This document shows positions 22,903-35,591 of a DNA stretch of 64,000 nt, in pieces (position 1 is the stretch's first letter; each line of letters opens with the position of its first letter). The position numbers were made by a program, and so were the translations under genes. The DNA is from Nageia nagi (lineage: Eukaryota > Pinophyta). The DNA lies in contig JBITNC010000001.1 in the NCBI GenBank assembly GCA_050084985.1, positions 40,238,001 through 40,302,000 on the forward strand. The letters are read 5' to 3'. Under the pieces are notes generated by a model that saw nothing but the letters and a program-made list of their open reading frames with translations, searched no databases and was not told where the DNA came from.

Positions 22903-24155
22903 TGTATATCCCTACACATATTGGAGTTATAAGAGTTTTGTATGGGTATGTCATTTTTCATCCTTTACTATTATTAGAATAATTTATACTTAGACAATTT
23001 TAGACATTGTTATGATGATTGATTTTGATGGAGATCTGAAAATATTTATGCGCATATAGTTCATTAGAATGGATGTAGAATTAGTGAGTCCAAGGACTTA
23101 GTCAATTTTTAAGCATTTCTTATAGTGTTCAATTTTAGGGGAGGTTTAACATTTTGGTGATGTATAATCTTTGTCAAAATGATGGAGGGATCATTGTAGT
23201 GTTATACTTAGCCATTTTCCAATATTTTGCAGAACATTTTATTATGGTGGATATTTAGCAAAGTGGAGAAGACCATTTTCTTCCAGCATAATCCACTTTG
23301 TTTAGTATTTGACTCCATTAGGTCTATTAGAATTCAAGTACCTATAAATAGTGGTGGAATCCTAGTGAAATGCAATTTCATTCCAAGGTGATTTTGACTT
23401 TCAAATTTGAAGTTTCAAATTTCGGATGAACTAAAGAGTACTAGCACATCCAAAATATTATTTTAGATACTTATAAACTAGAATCTGATTTAAAAATTCT
23501 GTAAAATATCAAATATAATATATTAGTTAGTTATAAATATTTTATATATCAAAGTTTGTTAGGATTTAGTTAGAAAATATTTTATGGAGGTAAAACTATA
23601 AGTATCTTTGTTGTTTTAATAGAAGGGGTTGGAAATAGTAGATATTACCTTTATTGTGTACTTATGTCAATGATAATAGAATATAGTTTTCTTCTTGATC
23701 TCTTAACTATGATTTTATTATCATTATTCTTATATAGTTGTGTTATATGCTTATTTGCACTTTGTGGACTATGAGAAGTTATTAGTAGTTAATGCATATT
23801 TGTAAAGCACTTGTATATTATTATTATTTGAAGTATCATGCTTATTTGGTGGTTACAAAATAAACCATTCAACCATCTTAGATTCTACTATAATGAATGC
23901 CTGTGCTAGTCCAAATTTTTTCTTTTGCTTATTTTCACTCATTAACTTAGAATCTTAGATTTGCTTTAGTTTTGCAAGTTTTCTTTCTATAATCTTTGCT
24001 TTCACATTTCTTGAGTTTGATCTCGATAGGAACTTGCCTTCTATGGAGATAGATTTCCAGCAATAGAAATCACATCATTAGAATTATAGTTGTTACTTTG
24101 ATACCTAATTGCATGTATGATTACATAATATTATTCAATATTATTCTAATTCTTT
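22903..24155 (+). repeat. 5' LTR of element C
   Basis: It starts TGTATATCC and matches 34330 onward through blocks such as GGAGTTATAAGA, TAGTGTTCAATTT, GGTGATGTAT and CTTGATCTCTT. The clear match ends near GATTACATAAT (24119-24129). The primer site fixes the end near 24155. The last 25 bases do not align well with the other copy, so the exact 3' end is uncertain. Confidence 0.75.
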
Positions 24156-24156
24156 T

Positions 24157-24173
24157 TGGCACACTTGATGGGA
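24157..24173 (+). promoter_or_regulatory. Probable primer binding site of element C
   Basis: TTTT then TGGCACACTTGATGGGA follows the LTR. It resembles the TGGCGACTCCGCTGGGGA-type site of Tat-lineage elements, with a deletion and several changes. The tRNA cannot be assigned safely. Confidence 0.4.
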
Positions 24174-24208
24174 TGATCTCCTAACCTATACTGAATTATG
24201 CACGATCA

Positions 24209-25970
24209 TTGTATCATGATGGAGAATTTTCCCAGATGAAACTTGTTCTTTATTTTATAAAGTTTCTACTTCTTTCAATTTTATTGATTATGAGAATAGG
24301 GTCACAAACTAGAAAACTTAAAAAGTTTTCTATTACTAAAGGTTCTCAAAAATATGTTGAAACCCTAGTTAGGAAATCCAAATCTCTTACAAACGTTACT
24401 CAAATTTTGACTCCTTCCACATTAAATTCTATTCCACCTTTTAATAGAAGGAATATAATTAATTTTCTTATTCAAATGGATCAAAAATATATTGCACCTC
24501 TTATTTACCAATATGGAATGGTTTTGGAGCCCTTCAAATTGCAAATCCCCATGATATTCTAGTGCAAGCTACCAAAGCTTTGCAAAGTTGGGATGGTTAT
24601 GAAAAGACTGATTATAAACATTTTCAAGATATTACATAAAATTTCTAAGAAACATAAAATAGTTGATGAAGATGTGATGCTTATATTGCTTACCATGTCT
24701 CTCTCTCCAGTAAGTTTTTGGATTTTATAGATCACTTCAAACTAATTCCATTACTACATAGCCTTAGCTTGCAGAACCCCTCATTCTAGAATTTAACAAG
24801 GTTAGTGATACTTACTCATTGTTATAATAGTTTACTATTATTTAAAGATATCCTATGGAGAATATTTCTAAATTTAATCTTAGATTTGTAAAATCTTAGG
24901 AAATATTACCTCTAGTTATGAGGCCACATCCTTCTATAGTTTTGATGTTTTACCTTAGGGCTTTCACTCTAGACCTAGCCTCTAGGATTTAGATGAATAA
25001 ACCAAAATAATTTTTGAATATTTATAAGGGTACTTTATAAGCTAAATCTATGCTTATTTTATTAAAAAATCTTCACGCTAAAGTATTTACACCTCTCATA
25101 GTTGCACCCTCATCCTCCATGTAACCTTTGGTACAAACTTATCATACTTCACATATGAATTTAGCCCCTCAATTACCATCATTGTACCTTAAAGTACCAT
25201 AACCTCAACTTGCTTTACCTGCTCTATGACCAAAGCTTACCTTATCAACTCATGTTTTGAAATTAGCACTTCCCATGCTTTCTCCTACTAGCAACCTGCA
25301 ATAAGAAAACATGAATCAAATGAAGATTACTAAGTTAGAATCCCTAGTAAGAACTTTATCAAATTAGAGGATAGCTGAACAAAGAGTAACTTAGAGATAA
25401 GATTACTATGATCAAAGAGATGATGAAGAATAATAAAGAAGACATCCCTTTCCTTCTAGATATCAATAACAATAATAAAGGGATCTCCCCATGATTGATA
25501 GAGTTTATATGTCTCCAAAGGCATATGTTCCTCCTCCCAATTAAGATTGGTGTAGATCTTGTAATGATCCTCATATTTAGAATTCTTATATTATCTACCA
25601 AAACCAAATTAGATTAGAATAAAATGATTTAGTTAATATTGATTACTATATGGATGAAACAACATCAAAATCTAATCTCATGATTCTACCAAAACCCTCA
25701 AATAGAGCAGTTGAAACTAGGTCTACAATTAGACAATTTCAACCCTAGAGGTAGATATAATCACATAGTTAATCCTACTCAAACACCATCTACTTCTTAC
25801 TCCAATTTACCATAAAAGAGGCCCATTAGTGAATCTATGGCTACATATAAGGGTTTTTTGAAGAAAAACAAACTAGCTACTCAGCTTGTTACTTCTCCTA
25901 AAATTCAAGAAAGGGAGAAAGTAGCTAAGACGTTTAAATTCCCATCTTTGACAAGGGCTTAAAGAGAAGA
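24209..25970 (+). pseudogene. gag: Element C gag remnant
   Basis: The first 117 codons (24209-24562) are open: a hydrophobic stretch (likely a misread leader), then a basic region with ITKGSQKYVETLVRKSKS and later NRRNIINFLIQMDQKY. A capsid-like part follows with heavy decay (WDGYEKTDYKHFQDIT near 24590-24635). Near 25555-25600 a zinc-knuckle remnant reads CRSCNDPH followed by NSY, where the last Cys of C-X2-C-X4-H-X4-C has become Tyr (TGT to TAT). Glu/Lys-rich text (25850-25970) closes the region. Stops are frequent. The order relative to protease supports gag. Confidence 0.55.
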
Positions 25971-26162
25971 AGTAGTTCAATGAAAATATCTAAAAGAGAG
26001 TTCTTGTATTATCCCATACAATATTGTGAATGAATTGAAGAAGATACCATCAAGAGAATCACTCTTTGATGCCTTATGCATACCTAAACAAATTGACCTA
26101 CTGAAGGTATCATTGTTGATACAAACTAAAGGAGATGATAGTTAGAATTGTAGTCTATATGC

Positions 26163-26640
26163 AAATACAAAACTACCAAGTATGTGTAAAAATAAACCTC
26201 ATTTTTACATTAACCTTGAATTAAAAGGGTATATTTTTGATAATTGCATTATAGATTTAGGGGTAGCTATAACAATTATGCCCAAGATGGTATATGATGT
26301 CATTAGACTTATCTACACTATAGACTCCCTTGTAACTATCTAGTTAGATGGAACAAATGTAAAAACCATTGGTGTAGTTAGAGATGTGCCAATGAAGCTT
26401 CATAAGTGTTTAATGATTTTAGTCATACAAGATATCATAGTTGTATACCTTCCCCTATTTTTGGTTTGTGCTTATCTAGAGAGTTTACATTCAAACTAGG
26501 ACGGCACTTAGATATAGATTATTCCAATATGTATTTTCCTTTCAAGAATAGAATAGTTAATATTATTGATGAGACTACTATAGGATTTCTCACTAAGAAA
26601 CTCCCCCAAGTTAGCATGATTAGTGAGTAGGCCTTGTTTC
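26163..26640 (+). pseudogene. Element C aspartic protease remnant
   Basis: The frame reads through KGYIFDNCIIDLGVAITIMPKMV, with the D-L-G active-site block at about 26253, as in other plant OTA-clade gypsy proteases. Further conserved text (GVVRDVPMKLHKCLMILVIQDI) follows to about 26440, where the frame shifts. One TAG occurs at 26341. It would mature Gag and Pol. Confidence 0.7.
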
Positions 26641-26739
26641 TTGTTAACAAATAATGTTGAGATGGAATTAGAATCTATAGATTTAGTTTTTGAACTTATA
26701 ATTAATTAAATTAATATCAAGGTCATGGGTAATTATGTA

Positions 26740-27180
26740 ATTCTTGAATATATCATTGATATTCTAAACCTTACCCTTCAAGAATTAAGGAAATAAGAAT
26801 TATGGACAATGCATTTTGATGGGGCTAAGTCTAAGAATGGTGCTAGTGTTGGAGTTATTTTGAGATCCCCTTATAGTGAAATAAAAAAATATTATTTCCA
26901 TCTTACTTGAAGTTGTACAAAGAACACAATAGATTATGAAGCCTTATGCTTAGGAATGGAATAAGCTACTAAGTTGAAAATAAAATGTTTAACCATTTTT
27001 GATGATTTAGAGCTGGTTATCAATCAAGTGACTAATTAGTGTTCAAAAAAACATCATTATCTCAAAAAATACAAAAATAAATTATGGGATCTATTGAAGA
27101 GTTTCAATGCTCTCAATTAGGGATCAAAACTTTAAAGCTAATGCCTTATCTCAAAAGGGATCAAGGTTTAATCTTGCACA
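26740..27180 (+). pseudogene. Element C archaeal-type RNase H, located upstream of RT
   Basis: The frame shows the pattern of an archaeal-type RNase H in order: MHFDGAKSKNGASVGVIL (first Asp, about 26815), CTKNTIDYEALCLGME (catalytic Glu in YEAL, about 26938), TIFDDLELVINQVTN (Asp at the usual G-D-S site, about 26996), then NFKANALSQKG (about 27129), where the usual A-D-A-L reads A-N-A-L, so the last Asp has become Asn. TAG and TGA stand in for Trp and Gln. In Tat elements this domain normally lies between gypsy RNase H and integrase. Here it follows protease and precedes the RT connector, in the same orientation and with no LTR between. Confidence 0.85.
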
Positions 27181-27479
27181 TCACTAGCTAAGGAAAAAGG
27201 TATTCAACTAATTTTCAAGCCTTTTATTCTAGATAATAACTATTTATAGTAAGTTTTTGATGACAATAAGAATATTAATGCTTTATTAGATACATAATTG
27301 TTATGCTCAAATAGCCAAGAGTCACTAATTGAGGCTTTTCGATATAAAGATTCATTACAGTTGAAAAATAATGCTTTACCTAGAGGTATTTTTGTATTTG
27401 AAAATATATTTAATAGAGATGATTAGTTAAGAAAAGGAAAACTTTTAGTATCTCCCAATAACTTCAAAGAGTTAGAAAT

Positions 27480-28440
27480 AGCTTCCAAAAATGTTCTCTA
27501 TGTTAGTATCAAGAATACACTAGAAGATATGTTTGAGATAGCTGAAATCATGAAGGAGTTTGATGGTATCATGGCATGGAGATATGATGATTTAAAGGTG
27601 TTCAATAAAGATATTATCTAACACACCATAGAGCTAGTGGAAGAGGTGATCCCTTTTCGATAGAAATAGAGACCAATAAATCCTAAAATTGAAGTAATAA
27701 TGTAACAAGAAATTCAAAATTTATTTCAAGTTAGGATCATATATGCCATCAAAAATTCTACCTGGGTGGCTAATATGGTGCCAATTAGTAAGAATAATGT
27801 AGATATTAATAGAGCCTCACTTAAAGACAACTATCATTTTCCTCCTATCAAACAAGTTCTACATACTACTATAAGATCAAAGTATTTTTCCTTTCTTGAT
27901 GGCTTCTTTGGATACAATCAAATCTAGATGAATAATGAAGATCAACATAAAACAACATTCACCATGAAGTGGGATACATTTGGTTTCTAATGAATGCCTT
28001 TTAGCTTATCCAATGCTAGGGAAACTTTTTAGAGGGATATGGACAATGCATTTGGTGAGTTGATCAACAAAATAGTTTTAGTTTACTTAGATGATATCAT
28101 AGTTTTCTCAAAAATGAAAAAGGACCACTTTCCACATCTCTAGGAAACTTTTTAAAAATGTCAAGAATTCAAAATCTCATTGACTTCAAAGAAATTCATA
28201 TTTGAAGTGGATCAAGGAAATTTTCTTAGACTTTTGATTGCAAAAGATGACTTCTTAATTGATCTGAAGAGAGAGGAAGTTATTTCCAAACTCACTCTTT
28301 CATATAATATCAAGAAGTTGTGATCATTTTTGGGTTAGATTAATTTTATAAGAAGGTTCATCCAAGACTTTATTAAAATTATCCAGCCAATAACAAAATT
28401 GCTTAAAGATAAAGTTCCTTTCAAGTGCAAAATAAATTGA
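27480..28440 (+). pseudogene. Element C reverse transcriptase with in-frame deletion
   Basis: The connector DGIMAWRYDDLKVFNKDII leads into RT. The lead-in TWVANMVPISKNNVDI jumps straight to NRASLKDNYHFPP, so about nine residues of the conserved R-x-C-[VI]-D-[FY]-R-x-L block are missing (near 27808), a probable 27-bp in-frame deletion. The first catalytic Asp in FSFLDGFFGYNQI is present, and the YLDD box at 28084-28095 is intact (VYLDDIIVFSK). The rest (PFSLSNA..TF, FLGQINFIRRFI) is typical but has several TAG/TGA stops, including one at 27988. Confidence 0.85.
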
Positions 28441-28930
28441 GTTATGGGTTTTGAACATATTAAATTAGTAATCATGTTCTCTCTAGTTTTAAATAATCTT
28501 AATTTCTCAAAGGAATTTATCATGTATTATTATGGATTAGAGAAGAGCATAGCAACATTCCCAATGCACAAAGAAGATAATGATGATGAAGACCCTATAG
28601 CCTTCTTTAGCCAAACTCTACATAAGACTAAGGAAAGGTATCAATCCATTGTAAAATAGATGTTCTCTATAATGAAATCCCATAACAAGTTTAAGCACTA
28701 CATATCTAAGAGTAAAATTTGAGTGCTTACCATTAACCTTGATGTGAGAAGTTACATCTTACTAGGTGAGATGGATTTTGGTAGGGATAGATGGATTACA
28801 AAGATTCTGAAGTATGATGCTAAAATCCATCATACTAAGGTAGGTAAGGGGAGATATATTTGAAAATAGTTGGTTGAAGATCAAGGCTTTGAAGATGTCA
28901 TGATTATTGAAGTGGAAGATGAAAATAGAA
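28441..28930 (+). pseudogene. Element C gypsy-type RNase H
   Basis: It follows RT directly. It carries a YYYGLEKSIATFPMHKED block in the position of the first RNase H strand, then AFFSQTLHKTKERYQSIVK, the region with the conserved Glu, and MKSHNKFKHYI. The first catalytic Asp (usual D-A-S) is replaced by a Tyr-rich stretch. A 71-codon open part (28444-28659) is the clearest. Further text (ILLGEMDFGRDRWITKILKYDAKI) matches the usual end of this domain. Confidence 0.7.
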
Positions 28931-29119
28931 AACTTTTGAAAGTGTTTTAAGAACTAAAATATTAAATAACACAACTTTGTATATATTTCGATAGTGGTTA
29001 ATGAACATATGGAGTCAATGCTTCTTAAAGGAGAAGGTTTAGATTAAATGCTATTAATTAATATAAGATAGAGATCATGTATTGAACAAAAATAATCATG
29101 ATGGAATGCTATTGATATG

Positions 29120-30220
29120 CATTTATCCTAAGAAAGTTACTGAAGTGCTAAAGAAATTTTATTCTAGGTTTTCCAAAGGTCAGTATTCAAGTTACACCAC
29201 TACTATAAAAATTTTACATATAGGTTTTTATTAGACTTCCTTGTACATAGATTCATTAAAAATTTCTAAATAATGTGAAAAATATCACATATTTATGGGA
29301 AGGAGAAGAATGATAACCATGCCTTTGCAACCTATCATAGTAGAAGAGCCTTTCCAACAATGGGGCCTTGATTTTATTGGCATGATTAATCCAGGGTATT
29401 CATCCAAAATAGATTCATATTGATAACTATAGACTATTTTATAAGATGGATGGAAGCCTCTACTACTAAATACCAAGATCAAGATACTATCATCTCTTTT
29501 ATGAAGATAATTATTACAAGATTTGGTATTCCATAAACTATTATATCATAAAATAGTCTAATATTTTTAGGGATAAGAGTTTCAAAGTTTACTCTTAACT
29601 ATGGCATTTACTAGAAAAATTCTTCCAATTATTACCCCCAAGGTAATGGATTAACTGAGTTGAAAAATAAGAATCTATTAAAAATCCTAAAGAGGCTAGT
29701 GGATGAAAATTAGAGAGAATGGGATAAGAAGCTCAACCTTGCATTATGGGTGAACTAGATCACTTATAAATATTCTATAAAAAACTCTCTATATGTTCTA
29801 GTTTATAATAAAAGATCTATATTTCCATCTCACAATGAGTTACTAGCATTACAATTGATTAACTAATATTAGATGAATGATTCAGACCCATTGCATGTAA
29901 GGATGTTCAATCTTATCTACTTAGATGAGATCCAAGATTATTCATATAGAGAAATCTAAAAGAGAAATAGTGTGGTGAAAAAATGTATTGATAAGAGGTT
30001 TGCATCCAATGTTTCTTTAAATCCTAGTGATTTAGTTCTTAAATGGGATGAAGATCATGCCAAGCTTAGGTGCCACTAAAAGTTCAATTTTATGTGGTTT
30101 AGACCTTATATCATTATCAAAGAAATCTAAAACAACACATTCAAATTGGAGGCAGCAAATGGTCCGATCCCTTTGATCATGATCAACATCCAACATTTAA
30201 AGTTGTATACTACATGTTAA
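29120..30220 (+). pseudogene. Element C integrase
   Basis: The zinc module is damaged: the HHCC positions read GQY and CEKYH, so one His and one Cys are gone. The core is recognisable in EEPFQQWGLDFIG (first Asp, about 29370), a decayed second block near 29550 and YYPQGNGLTELKNKNLLKIL (catalytic Glu, about 29660). A C-terminal part with SDLVLKWDEDHAKL and WFRPYIIIKEI (the GPY-like block with Gly lost) ends near 30220. Stops are mostly TAG/TAA. It has no chromodomain. Confidence 0.8.
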
Positions 30221-30649
30221 TTGCTTAAGTTGTATTATATATACATATGTAATTTTAAATTTTCTTACACATGATTTTTGAGGTGCAACCTTTCATAAAT
30301 TAGGGTAGTTAAGAATTTGTAATTCATTTTTAATCCCATTTTAAGTATGTACCTTAGTCATTTTTACCTCTACATTTTTGAGTAATTGAGAGCTTAGGGT
30401 TTTAGAGCTTTTATCAGTTCTATCTTTGAATTTGATCTTTCTAGCTCAAACCATAATTTTTGTCAAAATAGGTAAGTCTTTCATAGATCAAGTCACATTA
30501 CATGATAAGGGTGATAATTGTTTTGATACAAATTTATTAGAAAATCATGTAGATTTGAAAGTAAACCTCCCAATGCCATAAATACCAAGGATAGTTCATT
30601 ATGGGATTTATTATATAAAATTTAATTATATCATTTTTATAGGAGAGGT

Positions 30650-33600
30650 GTCATCCATGCCCCAAATTTATATAATACCTAGCTCCTAAAATTATCATAG
30701 ATTCCAAGAATATTCAAAGTAGTGAGGGAGCTATAATTCTAAACTTGAGTAGATTTGCAATGTACAAAGATTTATTTTAGCCATATTCATCTAAGGCCTA
30801 GGCAAGTGTGAAGGTTTCCATAAAGGATAATGAAAAATACCCCTTGGAATGGTTAAAACCCTTTTTGTTGATTCCTACCATAGAGAAGAAGAACTTTTAT
30901 GAGATATTAGGGTTTAAATCCAACTTTTCTTGATTCCTTTTCATGATCATGAAGTTGTATGGAGAAAAAGATAAACAAATTATACAATTGGAGCATGTAA
31001 GTATGGATTTAAGGACTATCAAAAACCATACTTAGTATCATTACTATTGGTACAAGATGATTAATAAAAGCCTAGCTGTTAGATTGGTGAATAAGGATAG
31101 ATTAAATAGATACCATTATTCCTCTTTGTTGTACTAATTACTTCTCCATCAACATATGGAAGCCTTCCCATACTTATAATTGTCCTAAACAAATAAAAAA
31201 GGAAGTCTCTAGAGGGTATATGAGTGGAATCATGTGCTAAGAATTATTATATCCTACTATGATTTTGTAAGATATTTCCTCTTCCCTTCTCTCAATATCA
31301 TTTCTAGAAAAACCCATCCTAGATTGTCAAAGCTAGCAATTTCAAATTTGAAGGAAGGATAGTTCCATAAAGGAGATTACTATTTCATAAATACTTACAT
31401 AGTTATTATGTTTAATGGATTTTATGATAAGCTGATGAAGCTACCATTTTTTGTATCCAATTAGATTTTTTCCATGGAGGTTACCATATAAGAAGACTAT
31501 GTTGAGATGTCATGGGGATTTGTTAAGGGAAAAGGAGCTTATACACATATTACCTAGGCTTCAATTCTATTCAAGCATCCAATAAAAATTGTTAGAGATA
31601 CTTGATAACAAAAATGCAGAGATTACAATTGGAGTAGATTTTAGTATCTTGGCCTTATGACCTTATGAGAAGTTTTATGGCATAATTGAAACCATTCAAT
31701 TCAAACCCTAATTTTATTAGAGAATAAATGGATAAATTTGAAAATTACAAGAATAAATCTAAATTTGGACCCTTTTTCCCAAATTCTCTATTAGAAACTT
31801 TATATATTCCTTTATGGAGATGAAATTACACCATTAGAGTTGACTTCACTTTAGCTATTGATAAAGAAATAAGATTTCCAAAGGCTTGTTACAAAAGCCT
31901 TGATAGATCATAATGGTTGGAGCATAAAAAGAAGTGTTTCATACAATACCAAATAGAAGGCAACCAAAAATATATGACATGGATGTGCAACTAATATAAG
32001 GCATTCTTTGATGCATATGAAAAGGGGTACATCGTAGATAAGGAAAATGACTCAAAGAAGAAAAGATTCAAAACTATTAATAAGATTATAGAGGATGTAA
32101 AGAATAAGGGTTAGTTGACTATAGAGGAAAAGGCCTCACTAAAAAAGTAACAAAATTAAGGTATCATCATAGAGTTACTCCCTTCTTCCATGAAGGCTAG
32201 TACTATAGGATGGATGGATGAAAAGGAAATGTTAAATAAAGACATTACTTACATGAAAGAGCTTGAAAGGAAATTGGCTAAGGAATATGAATAGAAAACA
32301 AAGGAGTAAGAAAAGATGGATGCTACTTTGGATAAGTAGTTAGAGAAGGAAGAAGCTCCTATAAAGAAGAAAATCATTTGAAAAAGAAAAGTTAAGCCTC
32401 CATAGCAGACTTACAAGAGAACTAAGAAGGACCAAAAGCCTCAACAGAAGCCTCAACCTATAAAAATGACTCTTGAAGGATCAAAAATAGAGTGTGATGA
32501 GCCAACTAAAGATGTCACTATTTCTAAACTTGATAATTTTGAAAGAGAAGATACTGATTTGAATTAGCCCTTCAAGGTGGCCCTACTCCTAGGAAGAAAA
32601 AGAAGATAAATTTGTAAGTGCAATAAGATAAATAACAAATGTTGAAACCTACTTAAATTGTTCCATATTTGCAACATACAGTTCTAGCAAGCCCGCAAAA
32701 TGTAGTATTCATAAGTGATAAATTAGCTAATGAAAAAGATGTTATTGTTACTATTGTACCTCTCATATTCATCTAAAATATAGAAACTTCTTCTCAACCC
32801 ATAAATTATAGAAGTATTGATAAATCAAACAAAGAGTGGTTTAGGAAGAATCAAAAGGAGTAGAGGATTCAAGGGAAGATTCAATTGGACATTACAATTA
32901 ACATCTAGATGAAAGTTTTAGATATCTATACTACATAGCTTGATCCATCATCTAGACAACCTTTATATGCTAAAGGTATGTCTTTACAATTGAGATCAAA
33001 CAAAATAAGTTGGATGGAAAAGACAAAGATAATGAGAATTGAAATAACATTGATGGATGCTTATGTGAATATGTTGGAAAGGAAAGTCAACAAGTTAGAG
33101 AAGTAGTAAGCTATTACTAATGAGGAGAAATTCTATTTTGCATAAATCAACTTGTTGAAAAAATAGATTTAGTAGTTACAGGAAGTTGTTGTGTCCTCAA
33201 AGTTAGCCAAAGTAGTAGAAGAAATAAAAGAAGAGTAGGAGACAAAAGGCATAAAGCTCACTATGAAAAATCATTGGATTGATTCCTTAGAGCTAGAAAG
33301 TTATTCTTTGAAGGCTTCATGAGGAAACAAAGAGACATAATATGACTCTTTGGAAGAAGAGGAAATTAAGCTAGATGAGGATCTTAATGCTTTGCAAAAT
33401 GTAGATGCATAAAAAGATATAGATTTGAAGATAATAACATAAAATTTTGCTAAGGTAAAGGTGGAGTTGGAGGAAAGGTTGGAGATTAAAGAACAAAATC
33501 TAACCTAGGACATCAAGGCACCAATTCAAATATGCCTACCCATAGATAACTTGAAGAGCATTAAATCTGGATACTAGGTTAAGGTTACACCCATCTTGAT

Positions 33601-34075
33601 TTTATTAAAGTTAGTTAGGGAGTATATATTATATACTTAAAAGAAAATAGATGAGTATAAGGTTATTATTGATATGAAGAGCAGAATTGTAAAGATGTCT
33701 TCTAATAATGTGGAGGTTATTAAAGTGATGAACCTAAAATATGTTTCAAACACAAGAATAAATAACTCCCATGATAAGATACTTGCAATGTCTCATAAAG
33801 TGGCCTATTTGCATGGATAAATGTATGAAATAACTTATGTTGGATATTAATAGATTAAATGATGCCCTAAAAGTTTTTGACAAAGATAAAATGCCTTCCC
33901 TATACAAGAGTGATAAGAATATATATACAATGAGTGAGATGAAAGCATTTTTTTATTAGGCACATAAGATAGATGATTCTTTTTCAAATTAAACAAAGGA
34001 TAATTTTGAAGATAAGTTCTCAAAGTTTGTTCAAGAAATGATGAAGGTAGAAAAGTGGGTAACTAATTGACAAGG
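30650..34075 (+). pseudogene. Element C post-integrase ORF, globular N-terminus and coiled-coil body
   Basis: A long same-strand reading frame is still traceable: about 30725-31130 (NLSRFAMYKDLF..., WLKPFLLIPTIEKKNFYEILGF), 31140-31600 (FVRYFLFPSLNIISRKTHPRLSKLAISNLKEG and following), then a highly charged Lys/Glu-rich stretch from about 32040 to 32600 (KKRFKTINKIIEDVK, ELERKLAKEYE) and more coiled-coil-like text to 34075. Stops are nearly all TAG or TAA at Gln-like positions. I do not recognise the family. Its place and gross architecture resemble the extra ORF of element A, though I see no clear sequence match. No membrane helix stands out, so an envelope role is not supported. Confidence 0.5.
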
Positions 34076-34329
34076 ATCAAGTAAAATATTAATTTGAATA
34101 TTATTAATCATTTTATTTCTTTGGCTATACTTATTTAAGATATATGTATACCATATGAGGAGGAGTGGACCACAAACTTAGCTATTTTTTCAAAAGATGC
34201 ATCGAAGGATGGAATAGTTTGAGGTACCTTTTTATACAATTTGGTAGCAATTTCTTTTATATAGAGTTTATAGTTTTTGTTCTTGAATTTGAGATTTGGT
34301 AGTACAAATCTACCAACAAGTTACCAAAA

Positions 34330-35591
34330 TGTATATCCATACATATTTTGGAGTTATAAGAAGAGTTTTATATGGGTATTCTCTTTTTCCATCCTTTATT
34401 TTTTTTGGAATAATTTATACTTAGTAAAATTTAGACATTGTTATAATGTTTAATTTTGATAGAGATCCAACATTATTGGTGTGCACATACTTTGTTGGAA
34501 TGATGACATAATTAGTGAGTGCAAGGAATTAGTCATTTTTTTAGCATTTCTTGTAGTGTTCAATTTCAATAAATGTTCAACAATTTGGTGATGTATGAGC
34601 TTTTCCAGAATGGTGTTGGGATCATCATAGTATTATACTTAGCTATTTATCATGTTTTTTAGAATATTTTATTTTGGTAAAGAGCTATTAGAGTAGAGAA
34701 GATCAGGTTTCATCAAAATAATCCACTTTATTTAGTATTTGATTTTGATGATTATGTTAGAATGCAAGTACCTATAAATAGTTCCAAAACCCCAAAAAAA
34801 TACATTTTCATTCCAAGAAGGTGATTTTGACTTCCAAATTCAAAGTTTCAATTTTTAGATGAACTAAAGAGTGTTATCACACCTAGAAGATTATTCTAGA
34901 TACTTGTAAATCAAAATTTGATTTGAAAAATCCAATTAGATATCAAATCTAATATGTTAGTTAGTTACAGATATTTTATATGTTATATTTTGTTAGGATT
35001 TAGTTAGAAGATATTTTATAGAGGTAAAACTATAAATATCTCCTTTGTTGTAATAAAAGAGATTATATATAGTAGATATTACCCCTATTATGTACTTGCA
35101 TCAATGATAATAGAATATAATTTGCTTCTTGATCTCTTGACTATGATTTTCTTATCATTATTCTTAAACCATTGTGTTATATGATTATTTGCACTTCTTG
35201 GACTATGATAAGTTATCAATAGTTAATCTGTATCTACAAAGTGCTTGTATGTTATTAGTATTTAAAGTGTCATGCATTATTTGGTGGTTGCAAAATCAAA
35301 CCATTCGACTAGCTCAGATTTTGCTATAATGAATGTCTATGTTGGTTCAAATTTTTATTTTTGCTTATTTATACTCACTAACTTAGAATCTTAGATTTTC
35401 TTTAGTTTTACAAATTTGCTTTCTATAATCTTTACTTTCGCATTTCTTATTTTGATCATGATAGGATTCAACCTTCTTTGGAGATATATTTCTAGCAATA
35501 AGAATCACATCATCATAATTATAGCTACAACTTTGATAGATGGGTGTATGTATGATTACATAATCCTAGTAGGTAAGCTTACATGTATGAT
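34330..35591 (+). repeat. 3' LTR of element C
   Basis: It starts TGTATATCC like the copy at 22903 and matches it block by block to GATTACATAAT (about 35556). The right end is placed at 35591 from the GGTAT target repeat, giving 1262 bp against about 1253 bp for the 5' LTR. No clear polypurine tract precedes 34330. Short open frames inside (for example 35416-35604) are not genes. Confidence 0.7.

Noticed and set aside
24209-24300. Hydrophobic start of the first element C frame as a signal peptide or envelope gene
   Set aside because: It lies directly after the primer site in gag position and is followed by a basic gag-like region; the hydrophobic part is probably misread leader.
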